Counted from the stretch's first letter, positions 32,571-42,651 are shown. The stretch: 64,000 nucleotides of DNA from Segatella copri (GCF_015074785.1 NZ_CP042464.1:992001-1056000); one strand, 5' to 3'. Numbers and translations: made by a program. The notes: a model not told the origin generated them from the sequence alone.

Positions 32571-34604
32571 ATGAAAATGAAGATGATCTTACCGATGATG
32601 CTGATCGCAGCTCTGCCGTTAGGCACTGATGCTCAGAACAAATCGGGTCTTGTCATGAGCAATCTCGACAAGACAGTGAAGCCAGCAGACAGTTTCTATC
32701 AGTTTGCTACAGGTGGATGGCAGAAGAACAATCCTCTTCCTGCCGCTTACAGCCGTTATGGTAGTTTTGACCAGCTGGCTGAGAACAACAACAAACGCAT
32801 CAACACCATTCTTTCTGAACTCCAGAAGAAGACTTACAAGACTGGAACCATTGAGCAGAAATTGTCTGATTTCTACAAACTCTCTATGGATGTTGACAGC
32901 CGCAACAAGGCTGGAATCGCTCCAGTAAAGCCTCTTATGGATGAGATTGAAGCTGCCAAGACCAAGGACGAGCTTCAGAAGCTTCAGGTTAAGTATGCAT
33001 GGATGGGTCTCGGTTTGAGCTATGGCGCAGGTTTCGCTGCCGATGAGAAGAACGTAACCATGAACATCTACAACCTGATGCAGGGCGGTCTTACTCTCGG
33101 TGCCAAGGATTATTACCTCAACAACGATGCTGCAACTGTAGCTATCCGTGAGGCTTATAAGACTTACCTCAGCAAGATGTTCCAGCTCTATGGTTTCTCT
33201 GCTGATGAAGCTGCCAAGAAGGCTTCTGCCGTATTCCTTCACGAAACAACGCTCGCTACTTTCTCTAAGAGCCGTACCGAACTTCGTGATCCTCAGGCAA
33301 ACTACAACAAGATGACCTTGGCAGAATTCAAGGAGAATTATCCTAACATTCCTCTTGAGGCACTTGCCAACGCCGAGGGAATCAAGAGCGAATATCTCAA
33401 GGAGATGATCGTAGGTCAGCCTGCTTTCTTCGCCGGTTATGACAAGGTGGCTGCTGCAGAATGTGCAGGCACATTGAAGGCTTTGATGGAGTGGGACATC
33501 ATCAGTAGTTCTGCTTCTTACCTCAGCGATGAGATTCGCGAAGCCCGTTTTGAATTCTTTGGCAAGACTATGAGTGGCCGTAAGGAGGATTATCCTCTGT
33601 GGAAGCGTGCTACTGCTCAGGTAGAGGCTCAGTTGGGCGAGGCGCTCGGTCGCATCTACTGCAAGCGCTATTTCCCAGAAAGCTCTAAGAAGATGATGGA
33701 GACTCTCGTGAAGAATCTTCAGATCAGCCTCGGTCAGCGTATCGATGCTCAGACCTGGATGAGCGAGGCTACAAAGAAAGCTGCTCACAACAAGCTCGAC
33801 AAGTTCTATGTAAAGATTGGTTATCCTAACAAGTGGACAGATTTCAGCAAGCTCAGCATCGACCCATCTAAGAGCTATTATGAGAACGTGTTGGCTTGCC
33901 GCAAGTTTGCCAACGATAAGGAGATTGCAGAGAAGGCAGGAAAGCCAGTAGATAAGGATGAGTGGTTCATGACTCCTCAGACCGTGAATGCTTACTACAA
34001 TCCTACTACCAATGAGATCTGCTTCCCAGCCGGTATTCTCCAGTATCCTTTCTTCGATCCTAAGGCTGATGCAGCATTCAACTATGGTGCTATCGGCGTA
34101 GTAATCGGCCATGAGATGACTCACGGATTCGATGATCAGGGTCGTCAGTATGATGCTAGCGGTAATCTGAAGGACTGGTGGACTGCAGCTGATGCAGAAG
34201 GTTTCAACAAGCGTGCTGATATGTATGCTGATTTCTTCAGCAACATCAAGGTGTTGCCTGATCTGAATGCCAACGGTCGTTTCACCCTCGGCGAGAACCT
34301 TGCCGACCATGGTGGTTTGATGGTTTCATACAATGCCTTCAAGAATGCTACAGCCAAGAAGCCATTGAAGAACAAGGATGGTTTTACTCCTGACCAGCGT
34401 TTCTTCCTCGCCTATGCAGGTGTTTGGGGACAGAACATTACTGATAAGGAAATCCGCAACCGCGTAAAGGATGATCCTCATTCTCTCGGCAAGTGGCGTG
34501 TTGATGGTGCGCTTCCTCACATCGATGCATGGTATGAGGCATTTGGTGTAAAGCAGGGCGATAAGCTGTTCATTCCTAAGAACCAGCGCCTGGAGCTTTG
34601 GTAA
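32571..34604 (+). CDS. M13-family zinc metallopeptidase (PepO-like)
   Basis: A signal peptide (residues 1-21, ending GTDAQ) places it in the periplasm or envelope. The zinc motif HEMTH is at about residue 513-517 within VIGHEMTHGFDDQG, the third ligand Glu is in LGENLADHGG (~570), and the NAYYNPTTNEICFPAGIL segment before it is a hallmark of neprilysin/PepO peptidases. The 677 aa is full length. It starts 32 bases after the ABC-F gene and ends before a strong bidirectional terminator. Confidence 0.93.
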   Translation: MKMKMILPMMLIAALPLGTDAQNKSGLVMSNLDKTVKPADSFYQFATGGWQKNNPLPAAYSRYGSFDQLAENNNKRINTILSELQKKTYKTGTIEQKLSDFYKLSMDVDSRNKAGIAPVKPLMDEIEAAKTKDELQKLQVKYAWMGLGLSYGAGFAADEKNVTMNIYNLMQGGLTLGAKDYYLNNDAATVAIREAYKTYLSKMFQLYGFSADEAAKKASAVFLHETTLATFSKSRTELRDPQANYNKMTLAEFKENYPNIPLEALANAEGIKSEYLKEMIVGQPAFFAGYDKVAAAECAGTLKALMEWDIISSSASYLSDEIREARFEFFGKTMSGRKEDYPLWKRATAQVEAQLGEALGRIYCKRYFPESSKKMMETLVKNLQISLGQRIDAQTWMSEATKKAAHNKLDKFYVKIGYPNKWTDFSKLSIDPSKSYYENVLACRKFANDKEIAEKAGKPVDKDEWFMTPQTVNAYYNPTTNEICFPAGILQYPFFDPKADAAFNYGAIGVVIGHEMTHGFDDQGRQYDASGNLKDWWTAADAEGFNKRADMYADFFSNIKVLPDLNANGRFTLGENLADHGGLMVSYNAFKNATAKKPLKNKDGFTPDQRFFLAYAGVWGQNITDKEIRNRVKDDPHSLGKWRVDGALPHIDAWYEAFGVKQGDKLFIPKNQRLELW

Positions 34605-34672
34605 TTCCCGGAAGAAAATTTTTCCGAATAGAATTTTTCGGGAATGGTTTTTCCGAATAGATAGAAAGAATA

Positions 34673-34710
34673 AAGTCCTGATGTTTCGTTTGTTTGAAAC
34701 ATCAGGACTT
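34673..34710. terminator. Bidirectional terminator between convergent genes
   Basis: A 15-bp perfect stem AAGTCCTGATGTTTC/GAAACATCAGGACTT with an 8-base loop and T-runs on both strands. Confidence 0.9.
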
Positions 34711-34759
34711 TTGTTTTATGCTTGAAATATTTTTTGATAAGAAAACAATAGAATAGGGG

Positions 34760-36397
34760 TTATTGTTTCTTCTCCAGTTCCTGAAGATTTTCCATCTTCT
34801 TCGATTCCAGGAATTCGTAAATGCCGCAGAGATGTTCGCGGACGCGACCATGACCGAACTCATAAACCTTGCTGACAAGACCATCGAGGAAATCACGGTC
34901 GTGACTAACTACGATGAGCGTTCCGTCGAAATCGAGCAATGCCTGCTTCAGCACATCCTTGGTCTTCAGGTCGAGGTGGTTGGTAGGCTCATCGAGAATC
35001 AGCAGATTCACCGGCTCCAGCAGCAGTTTGAGAATGGCAAGGCGGGTGCGCTCACCTCCCGACAATACTTTCACCTTCTTGGTAGAATCCTCTCCGCCAA
35101 ACATGAAGGCTCCGAGCAAATCGCGTATCTTGTTGCGGATTTCACCTTTGGCAACATCATCAATGGTCTGGAATACGGTAAGTTCGCCATCGAGCAGAGA
35201 AGCCTGGTTCTGGGCGAAATAACCTATCTGCACATTATGTCCCAATTCCAACTTTCCTTCGTTCTGAAGCTGACCCATGATACATTTCACAAGCGTTGAC
35301 TTACCCTCTCCGTTTCTTCCCACGAAGGCAATCTTGTCGCCTCTTTCTACGGTAAGATTCACGCCGCTGAAAATCTTCTTGTCATCAAACGACATCGCCA
35401 CATCGCTCATCTGAACCGGATAAGCACCGCTTCGTGGGCTCGGCGGGAACTTGAGTCGAAGGCGACTTGTATCTTCTTCATCCACTTCGATAAGTTCCAG
35501 TTTCTCTAGCATCTTCACGCGGCTCTGCACCTGGAAGGTTTTAGAATAAGTGCCTTTGAAGCGTTCTATAAAGTCCTTGGTTTCAGCAATCATCTTCTGC
35601 TGTTCCTCATATTTCTTCATCTGCTGTTCGCGGCGTTCCTTACGCAGTTCCAGATATTGGCTGTAAGTGGCTTTGTAGTCGTAGATGCGGCCCATGGTTA
35701 CTTCGATGGTTCTTGTTGTAATGTCGTCAACGAATTTTCGGTCGTGGCTGATGACAACTACTGCTTTCGAACTGTTGATGATGAAGTCTTCGAGCCAGCC
35801 GATGGATTCAATGTCGAGATGATTGGTTGGCTCATCGAGCAGCAGTACGTCTGGCGATTTCAAGAGCAGTTTTGCCAGCTCAATCCTCATTCTCCATCCT
35901 CCCGAAAACTCGCTTGTAGGGCGGTTGAAATCAGAGCGCTCGAAACCGAGACCGAGCAGCGTCTTCTCTACATCTTCCTCGAAATGAGTCATGTCGATGG
36001 CGTAGAATTTCTCTGAGAGAGAGGATACTTTCTCAATGAGCTGCATGTAATCATCGCTGTCGTAATCGGTACGGGTGGTAAGCTCGTTGTTGATGCGGTC
36101 AATCTCAGCCTGCATTTCGTGCAGATGGGCAAACGCCTGACAGGTTTCCTCGAATACGGTTCTGCCGTCTTCGGTCATCAGATGCTGAGGCAGATAGGCG
36201 ATGACGCAATCCTTGGGAGCGGAAACGGTGCCACGAGTAGCATTTCTCACACCGGCGATAATCTTGAGCAAGGTGCTCTTTCCTGCGCCATTCTTTCCCA
36301 TCAGGGCTATACGGTCCTTCTCGTTGATCTGGAAGGAAATGTCTTTGAATAGGGTGGTGCCGCCAAATTCTACGGTCAATCCATCAACTGTAATCAT
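34760..36397 (-). CDS. ABC-F ATPase, 545 aa
   Basis: Two ABC domains with Walker A GKNGAGKS (~34-41) and GRNGEGKS, signatures EFSGGWRMR and VLSGGERTR, and Walker B LLLDEPTNHLD/LILDEPTNHLD. A charged linker in between (KYEEQQKMIAETKDFIERF) marks the ABC-F family. It ends in a short helix (ESKKMENLQELEKKQ) and lacks the coiled-coil tail of the 30556 paralogue. It is probably a ribosome-associated translation factor; resistance ABC-F proteins look similar but that cannot be inferred. A promoter box lies ~176 bases upstream. Confidence 0.92.
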   Translation of the reverse strand: MITVDGLTVEFGGTTLFKDISFQINEKDRIALMGKNGAGKSTLLKIIAGVRNATRGTVSAPKDCVIAYLPQHLMTEDGRTVFEETCQAFAHLHEMQAEIDRINNELTTRTDYDSDDYMQLIEKVSSLSEKFYAIDMTHFEEDVEKTLLGLGFERSDFNRPTSEFSGGWRMRIELAKLLLKSPDVLLLDEPTNHLDIESIGWLEDFIINSSKAVVVISHDRKFVDDITTRTIEVTMGRIYDYKATYSQYLELRKERREQQMKKYEEQQKMIAETKDFIERFKGTYSKTFQVQSRVKMLEKLELIEVDEEDTSRLRLKFPPSPRSGAYPVQMSDVAMSFDDKKIFSGVNLTVERGDKIAFVGRNGEGKSTLVKCIMGQLQNEGKLELGHNVQIGYFAQNQASLLDGELTVFQTIDDVAKGEIRNKIRDLLGAFMFGGEDSTKKVKVLSGGERTRLAILKLLLEPVNLLILDEPTNHLDLKTKDVLKQALLDFDGTLIVVSHDRDFLDGLVSKVYEFGHGRVREHLCGIYEFLESKKMENLQELEKKQ

Positions 36398-36572
36398 ATT
36401 ATTTTCTTCTTGTTCAAATTTTTGTTTCTTTAAGCAACTCCCCAGAATGCCCCGTTCCTGCCGTTTTCGGGGTCTTCATTGATGACCAGCGCCTGCCATC
36501 ATTTATGACCCGTGCTGGTCTTAAGAGAAGACCTGAGCAAGGCACAAAAGGCTGTTCTTTCGATTGCCGGTG

Positions 36573-36580
36573 CAAAGATA
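36573..36580 (-). promoter_or_regulatory. -7 box of the leftward ABC-F gene
   Basis: Minus-strand TATCTTTG followed by CACC, about 176 bases upstream of the start at 36397, giving a long leader of ~165 bases. Confidence 0.5.
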
Positions 36581-36743
36581 CAACATTTTTGGGCAGAATG
36601 CAAGCTTTTACCCTGACTTTCTTTCGGAGAAGTAGTGTAAGTGATTGATTGATACTGATTTCTATTGGTTTTCTAGCTGAACTTTGTTACAGAAACAATG
36701 AAAAGCAAGAAAAAGACTCGGAAGTAGCTGAAGAAATGAAAAG

Positions 36744-36898
36744 GGGTCATTTGGTGTCAATGTCATTTAGGGTCATTTGAAAAAGTAAATGTCACTTTGC
36801 TGCTATAGTATATATAAATATATATTTATATATATCTATAGTGACTTTTTTACTCTCGGAAAACATAATGACCCTAAATGACTTTGACCTAATGACCC
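36744..36898. repeat. ~155-bp imperfect palindrome
   Basis: GTCATTTAGGGTCATT (36762-36777) is exactly complementary to 36867-36882. Outside it, GGGTCATTTGGTGTCAA pairs with TTGACCTAATGACCC. Inside, AGTAAATGTCACT pairs with AGTGACTTTTTTACT and CTATAG with CTATAG. The centre is an alternating AT stretch (TATATATAAATATATATTTATA). The rest of the 36,398-37,592 gap has no supported gene. Confidence 0.85.
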
Positions 36899-37371
36899 AC
36901 TAAGTGTAATGCTTGAATTGGTTGTTTGTTAGTGTATTTGATAGTTCTAAATTGCTTGTATATGAGATGATTACGAAAGTTTATGTAAGTTGTGCTTTAT
37001 TTGTATGTGTATAATAATAATCTACATATTCTGGTGTGGAATACTGCACGCTGTACCGCTCAGGTACTCATTTCCTATATCCCAATTCATTGTATTTGTC
37101 AAAAATACCTACCTTTGGAGCATGATTTCGAGTCAGAGGAGGTGCATTTTTCACTCTTAGTAGAGGGGTTAAAACATCATCCTACCCCTCATATTTTGCT
37201 TTTTTTCTTCGAAAACTCACTAAAAAGCACTGATTTTTGCCTCTTTTGGTTTCTGTTTTGGGTAGGTAAGGATAATTTACATTGCTCAGTCTGATTGCGC
37301 TTCTTGCTCCGTTTCTTTTAGCGGATTAAAAATCCGCAATAGTTCGATCTGTACGGTTGAAATTACCCAAT

Positions 37372-37446
37372 ACACCCTGAAAGGGCAGAAGTTCATAATT
37401 ACCCAGGGCGATGCCCTGGCCTAAGAGCTTTTGGGCTTTCAGCCCG
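37372..37446 (+). repeat. REP-like GGGC palindromes, second cluster
   Basis: CCCTGAAAGGGCAGAAG, CCCAGGGCGATGCCCTGG and GGGCTTTCAGCCC, in the same order as part of the cluster at 30285-30510. Confidence 0.75.
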
Positions 37447-37592
37447 TCTTATACCACATGTGAATGTTCTGTTTTCTTAACAAAAGTATTCTAAATTGCC
37501 CCTAAAGAACTCAATTTTAAAATCATGATTTTTCCCTATGTTTCATCTCTTATTTCCAATTTTTACATGAATATGGAGCATTTTTAAACAAA

Positions 37593-37625
37593 AAAGACCT
37601 TGATTGCAGAACGCAACCAAGGTCT
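37593..37625 (-). terminator. Terminator of nifJ
   Basis: AAGACCTTGATTGC pairs with GCAACCAAGGTCTT (one G-U pair). On the minus strand a T-run follows. It lies 40 bases after the nifJ stop. Confidence 0.88.
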
Positions 37626-37664
37626 TCGGAGATTATATATTTAACCTATTGAAATCTCGCTAGA

Positions 37665-40600
37665 TTAGATCTGCTCGCTCCAGTCCTCCTGGCTCTTACG
37701 AACGTAAGTCTGGTAACGGAGCTTAGCCATCTTCTCTGCCTGAGAGAAGAGCTCATCAGCCTCCTTAGGGAATGCCTTCTGTACAGAGAGGTAACGAACC
37801 TCACCGAGCAGGAAGTCGCGGAAGTTCTCCCAGTTAGGAGCCTTAGAGTCGAGTGTGAATGGGTTCTTACCCTCATCAGCCAACAGTGGGTTGTAACGCC
37901 ACAAGTGCCAGTAACCGCACTCAACAGCCAACTCTTCCTCGTGCTGTGAACGACCCATACCGCCCTTACGCTTCAAACCGTGGTTGATACATGGTGCGTA
38001 AGCGATGATGAGTGATGGACCTGGATAAGCCTCAGCCTCGCGGATAGCCTTCAATGTCTGAGCATTGTCAGCACCCATAGCTACCTGAGCTACGTAGATG
38101 TAACCATATGTAGTCTGCATCAAACCGAGATCCTTCTTACGGATACGCTTACCCTGAGCAGCGAACTGTGCGATAGCACCGAGTGGAGTAGACTTAGAAG
38201 ACTGACCACCAGTGTTAGAGTAAACCTCAGTATCGAGTACCAGGATGTTAACATCCTCACCAGAAGCCAATACGTGGTCGAGACCACCGTAACCGATATC
38301 ATAAGAAGCACCGTCACCACCGATGATCCACTGTGAACGCTTAACGAGGTAGTGATCCAAAGTCTTGAGCTCCTTGCAGATAGGGCAACCCTTCTCAGCG
38401 CAAGCAGCGATGAGAGGCTTCAACTCTGCAGCAGCCTCCTTAGAACCCTCAGAATCGTTCATGTTAGCCATCCACTTGTCAGCAGCAGCTACGAACTCAG
38501 CAGAAACCTTCTCGCTAGCCTTAGCCTCCTCGAGCAAGTGAGCGATACGCTCCTTCATCTTCTTGTTACCCATTACCATACCGAGACCGAACTCGCAGAA
38601 GTCCTCGAACAATGAGTTGTCGAATGCAGGACCCTGACCCTTAGCGTTCTTTGTATATGGAGTTGATGGGATAGAAGCTGAGTAGATAGAAGAACAACCA
38701 GTAGCGTTAGCAATCATCTGACGATCACCGAAGAGCTGAGAAATCAACTTAACGTATGGAGTCTCACCACAACCAGAGCAAGCACCAGAGAACTCGAACA
38801 ATGGCTGAGCGAACTGAGAGTTCTTAGGGCTCTGCTTGATGTCAACGAGATCCTGCTTAGAAGCTACCTTGTGTACGAGGTACTCCCAATTAGCTGCTTC
38901 CTTGATCATATCCTCTGCGTCTACGTTGAATGGAACCATTGTCAACGCCTTCTCACCCTTCTTACCTGGGCAGACGTCAGCACAGTTACCACAACCCAGA
39001 CAGTCGAGTACTGATGTCTCGATGCGGAAGTGCATACCAGCCAAAGCCTTAGGTGCCTTTACATCCTGAGTCTCGAGACCCTCGATGCCTGCAAGCTCCT
39101 CGTCGGTCAATACGAATGGACGGATAGCTGCGTGAGGACAAACGAATGAACACTTGTTACACTGGATACAGTTCTCTACGTTCCATACTGGTACGAATGC
39201 CTCAACACCACGCTTCTCGAATGCTGAAGTACCGTTCTGCCATGTACCGTCAACTGTGTTGTGCTTAACGAAGTCAGAAACCTTCAAGAGGTCACCTGCC
39301 TGGCCGTTGATAGGACGAACGAGCTCCTTAACGAATGCTGGAGCGTTATCCTCCTTAGCCTCATCGTCAGCGAGGTTAGCCCAAGCTGGATCTACTGTCA
39401 ACTGCTTGTACTCACCACCACGGTCAACAGCGCCGAAGTTCTTGTCAACAACGTCCTGACCCTTCTTAGAGTAAGACTTAACGATGAATGCCTTCATCTG
39501 CTCTACAGCGAGATCCAAAGGAATAACCTCTGTGATACGGAAGAATGCAGACTGGAGGATGGTGTTGGTACGGTTACCGAGACCAATCTCCTGAGCAATC
39601 TTAGTTGCGTTGATATAGTAAACAGTGATGTTGTTCTGAGCGAAGTAACGCTTTACCTTGTTAGGGATGAAGTTAACCAACTCCTCACCGTCGAAGATAG
39701 TGTTCAACAGGAAGAAACCGTTCTTACGCAAACCACGTGTTACATCGTACATGTGGAGATAAGCCTGTACGTGGCAAGCTACGAAGTTAGGAGTATTTAC
39801 CTGGTATGCGCTGTGGATAGGGCTGTCGCCGAAACGCAAGTGAGAGCAGGTGAAACCACCAGACTTCTTAGAGTCGTAAGAGAAGTATGCCTGGCAATAC
39901 TTGTTAGTATTGTTACCGATAATCTGAACTGAGTTCTTGTTAGCACCAACAGTACCGTCAGCACCCAAACCGTAGAACTTAGCCTCGAACAAGTCGTCGC
40001 CACCCATTGGGATCTCCTCCTCTTCTGGGAGAGAAGTGAATGTAACGTCATCAACGATACCTACAGTGAAGTGGTTCTTTGGCTGTGGCAACTCGAGGTT
40101 CTTGAATACAGCAACGATCTTAGCTGGAGTTGTATCAGAAGAACCGAGACCGTAGCGACCGCCAACGATCAATGGCTTGCGCTCGTCATCGTAGAGAGCT
40201 GACTTAACGTCGAGGTACAATGGCTCACCCTCTGCACCTGGCTCCTTAGTACGGTCGAGAACAGCGATGCGCTTAACAGTAGCTGGGATAACCTTCTTCA
40301 GGAAGTCAACAGAGAATGGACGGTACAGGTGAACTGCAACCATACCAACCTTCTTGCCCTGCTTGTTCAAGTAGTCGATAGCCTCGCGAGCTGGCTCTGT
40401 AGCAGAACCCATCAGGATGATGATGTTCTCAGCATCCTCAGCACCATAGTAGTTGAAGAGGTGGTACTCACGGCCAGTGATCTTAGTCATCTCCTGGCAG
40501 TACTTCTCTACTACCTCAGGGATTGCATCGTAGTAAGTGTTGCAAGCCTCACGGTGAGTAAAGAATGTCTCTGGGTTCTCAGCGGTACCGCGAGTAACAG

Positions 40601-41243
40601 GACGCTCAGGAGTCAAAGCACGGTTACGGAAGTCCTCGATGAACTCATCCTTAACCAATGGACGGATGTCTTCCATATCCATCTCCTCGATCTTGTGGTA
40701 CTCGTGAGAAGTACGGAAACCGTCGAAGAAGTTAATGAAAGGAACCTTTGTCTCCAATGTAGCCAAGTGAGGAACTGCAGAGAGGTCCATAACCTCCTGA
40801 ACAGAACCTGAGCAGAACATAGCGAAACCTGTCTGGCGGCAAGCCATTACGTCCTGGTGGTCACCGAAGATACAAAGTGAGTGAGAAGCCAATGTACGAG
40901 CTGATACGTTGAACACGCAAGGGAGCAACTCACCAGCAATCTTGTACATGTTAGGAATCATCAGCAACAAACCCTGAGAAGCAGTGTAAGTTGAAGTCAA
41001 GGCACCAGCCTGGAGAGAACCGTGAACTGCACCGGCAGCACCAGCCTCTGATTCCATTTCCTGGATAGAAACTCGCTGACCGAAAAGGTTCTTACGACCT
41101 TTGGCAGCCCATTCATCTACATGCTCCGCCATTGGTGATGATGGAGTAATAGGGTAGATAGCAGCAACCTCAGTAAACATGTAGCTTACGTGTGCGGCAG
41201 CTGTGTTACCATCACAAGTGATAAATTTTTTCTCTTTAGCCAT
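37665..41243 (-). CDS. nifJ: Pyruvate:ferredoxin (flavodoxin) oxidoreductase
   Basis: This single-chain enzyme oxidises pyruvate to acetyl-CoA and CO2 and passes electrons to ferredoxin, central to anaerobic energy metabolism. In order there are: the N-terminal pyrimidine-binding half (AAHVSYMFTEVAAIYPITPS), the domain III/gamma region, two 4Fe-4S clusters (CIQCNKCSFVCP ~686 and CLGCGNCADVCPG ~742), and the TPP domain (FSGACSGCGETPY, GDGASYDIGYGGLDH, NTGGQSSKSTPLG). The 1,192 aa is typical. The codon choice is very uniform, as expected of a highly expressed gene. It is monocistronic. Confidence 0.97.
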   Translation of the reverse strand: MAKEKKFITCDGNTAAAHVSYMFTEVAAIYPITPSSPMAEHVDEWAAKGRKNLFGQRVSIQEMESEAGAAGAVHGSLQAGALTSTYTASQGLLLMIPNMYKIAGELLPCVFNVSARTLASHSLCIFGDHQDVMACRQTGFAMFCSGSVQEVMDLSAVPHLATLETKVPFINFFDGFRTSHEYHKIEEMDMEDIRPLVKDEFIEDFRNRALTPERPVTRGTAENPETFFTHREACNTYYDAIPEVVEKYCQEMTKITGREYHLFNYYGAEDAENIIILMGSATEPAREAIDYLNKQGKKVGMVAVHLYRPFSVDFLKKVIPATVKRIAVLDRTKEPGAEGEPLYLDVKSALYDDERKPLIVGGRYGLGSSDTTPAKIVAVFKNLELPQPKNHFTVGIVDDVTFTSLPEEEEIPMGGDDLFEAKFYGLGADGTVGANKNSVQIIGNNTNKYCQAYFSYDSKKSGGFTCSHLRFGDSPIHSAYQVNTPNFVACHVQAYLHMYDVTRGLRKNGFFLLNTIFDGEELVNFIPNKVKRYFAQNNITVYYINATKIAQEIGLGNRTNTILQSAFFRITEVIPLDLAVEQMKAFIVKSYSKKGQDVVDKNFGAVDRGGEYKQLTVDPAWANLADDEAKEDNAPAFVKELVRPINGQAGDLLKVSDFVKHNTVDGTWQNGTSAFEKRGVEAFVPVWNVENCIQCNKCSFVCPHAAIRPFVLTDEELAGIEGLETQDVKAPKALAGMHFRIETSVLDCLGCGNCADVCPGKKGEKALTMVPFNVDAEDMIKEAANWEYLVHKVASKQDLVDIKQSPKNSQFAQPLFEFSGACSGCGETPYVKLISQLFGDRQMIANATGCSSIYSASIPSTPYTKNAKGQGPAFDNSLFEDFCEFGLGMVMGNKKMKERIAHLLEEAKASEKVSAEFVAAADKWMANMNDSEGSKEAAAELKPLIAACAEKGCPICKELKTLDHYLVKRSQWIIGGDGASYDIGYGGLDHVLASGEDVNILVLDTEVYSNTGGQSSKSTPLGAIAQFAAQGKRIRKKDLGLMQTTYGYIYVAQVAMGADNAQTLKAIREAEAYPGPSLIIAYAPCINHGLKRKGGMGRSQHEEELAVECGYWHLWRYNPLLADEGKNPFTLDSKAPNWENFRDFLLGEVRYLSVQKAFPKEADELFSQAEKMAKLRYQTYVRKSQEDWSEQI

Positions 41244-41310
41244 TTTACTTTTAGATAAAATATTAAAAATGTTTTGTATTTAATTCATTCTTATTCTAAT
41301 GTTCTTATTC

Positions 41311-41420
41311 TAATGTTGAGTGTTGAATGTTGAGTGTTGAGTTAGGCTTGCGCCCTTATGTGTCTTCATGCTGATGCCGTTAGGCAATTCAACATTCAAC
41401 ACTCCACATTCAACATTCCC
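41311..41420. repeat. TTGAATGTTGAA inverted repeat, second copy
   Basis: GTTGAGTGTTGAATGTTG units face ATTCAACATTCAACACTCC units around a core TTAGGCTTGCGCCCTT...CCGTTAGGCAATTCAAC. Core and arms match those at 8983-9118, with a longer spacer. Confidence 0.8.
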
Positions 41421-42610
41421 TAATAAAGGAACCCCAGAAGCCATAACGGAATCCTGTTGTCCTTGCCTACCTCGGTATTGTATCGGGCGTAGATGATGTC
41501 GGGATTGTTGCGCACCTTGTTTGGAGATTGCGCATCGCAGATTCTGAACTTCTTCTCACCATCTACAATGAAGTAATGGTCCTTGCCGGTCTGGCTTACC
41601 TTGTGGTCTTTCCAGACCGAGTTGACGAAGAATGTTTCCATTACCTCCTGCTTGTCTATCTTGATAGGATAGATGGCGTACATCAGGTTGGAGTTGTGCA
41701 TCATCACCTTGGATGGTTTCTTTGGGAACTCCTGCCCGGTAGGGTAAATCATGTTGATGAGTCGCGCATCAGCAAGATACTTGATGTAGTTCATTACCGT
41801 AGCTCTACTGGTGTTGATCTCTTCGGCAAGCTGGCTCACGTTGGGAGCCTTGGCACCTTCTACAGCTAGCTGATAGAAGAGCCGCTTGATCTTGGTGAGA
41901 TATTTCAGTTCGATTTGCTTGATGAGGAGGATGTCTACCTCGGTCATCATGTTCATTGTCTTTAGTAGATTCTCTGTGAAGTTGCGGTTCTCCAGGAAGA
42001 ATGGATAGAATCCATGATGCAAGTAGTCCTGGAAGTATTTCATCGGGCTCACCTTAGGTAGTATCTGCTTGATGATGTGCTCGTGATTGCGCAAGATTTC
42101 ATCGAGTGTATATGGCTGGAAACTGTTGCCAGTCTGCAGGTTGATAAACTCTCTGAAAGAGAAGCCTCGCAAATTATAGCTTTTCACGATTCCATTGAGC
42201 TCAGGATTCTCTTCCTTCAGTCTCATCACGCTGGAACCTGTGAACACGATTCTTAACTCTGGATAGAGGTCGTAGCATTTGCGCAGCTCCTTGCTCCAGT
42301 CCGACTGCTTGAAGACCTGGTCGATGAGAAGGGTTCTGCCGCCGTGGCGAACAAAGTCACCGGCAAAATCTGCGATTCCTCTGCTTTGAAAATAGAAATT
42401 GTTCATATTCACATACAGGCACTTGCGGTCAGTAGGGCCAAAGTGCTCCTTGGCATATTGAAGGAGGAATGTAGACTTACCTACACCGCGTGTTCCCTTT
42501 ATGCCAATCAAACGGTCGCTCCAGTCGATTTCGTCCATCAGAGTGCGTCTTACTGGTGCGTCCGTATGCTCTACGAGGTATGTATGTGTTCTGAAGAATG
42601 CTTCTTCCAT
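41420..42610 (-). CDS. AAA ATPase with DUF4143 domain
   Basis: The N-terminal AAA_14-type domain has Walker A GTRGVGKSTFL (~39-46), Walker B TLLIDQVFK and sensor IVFTGSSVMRL. The C-terminal half is DUF4143 with a winged-helix start (NVSQLAEEINTSRATVMNYIKYL) and a nuclease-like end (YFIVDGEKKFRICDAQSPNKV). Bacteroidales carry many copies of this family; the function is unknown, though mobile or defence-linked roles have been suggested. It stands alone between a repeat and a divergent gene, with its own -7 box. Confidence 0.88.
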   Translation of the reverse strand: MEEAFFRTHTYLVEHTDAPVRRTLMDEIDWSDRLIGIKGTRGVGKSTFLLQYAKEHFGPTDRKCLYVNMNNFYFQSRGIADFAGDFVRHGGRTLLIDQVFKQSDWSKELRKCYDLYPELRIVFTGSSVMRLKEENPELNGIVKSYNLRGFSFREFINLQTGNSFQPYTLDEILRNHEHIIKQILPKVSPMKYFQDYLHHGFYPFFLENRNFTENLLKTMNMMTEVDILLIKQIELKYLTKIKRLFYQLAVEGAKAPNVSQLAEEINTSRATVMNYIKYLADARLINMIYPTGQEFPKKPSKVMMHNSNLMYAIYPIKIDKQEVMETFFVNSVWKDHKVSQTGKDHYFIVDGEKKFRICDAQSPNKVRNNPDIIYARYNTEVGKDNRIPLWLLGFLY

Positions 42611-42643
42611 GAGTTTATATCGTTTCTAATTGTTTTTACGATG

Positions 42644-42651
42644 CAAAGGTA
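42644..42651 (-). promoter_or_regulatory. -7 box of AAA/DUF4143 gene
   Basis: Minus-strand TACCTTTG followed by CATCG, about 34 bases upstream of the start at 42610. Confidence 0.6.

Noticed and set aside
32619..34310. 563-aa open frame antisense to the M13 peptidase
   Set aside because: A mirror of a biased coding sequence; no motifs, no promoter, and the peptidase in the other strand is certain.
36992..37294. 100-aa rightward open frame in the 36.4-37.6 kb gap
   Set aside because: Composition (Cys, His, Phe-rich, no domain) looks like translated non-coding AT-rich DNA; no promoter or neighbour supports it.
39261..40811. Long open frames antisense to nifJ
   Set aside because: They are shadows of the strongly biased nifJ codons; no protein features.
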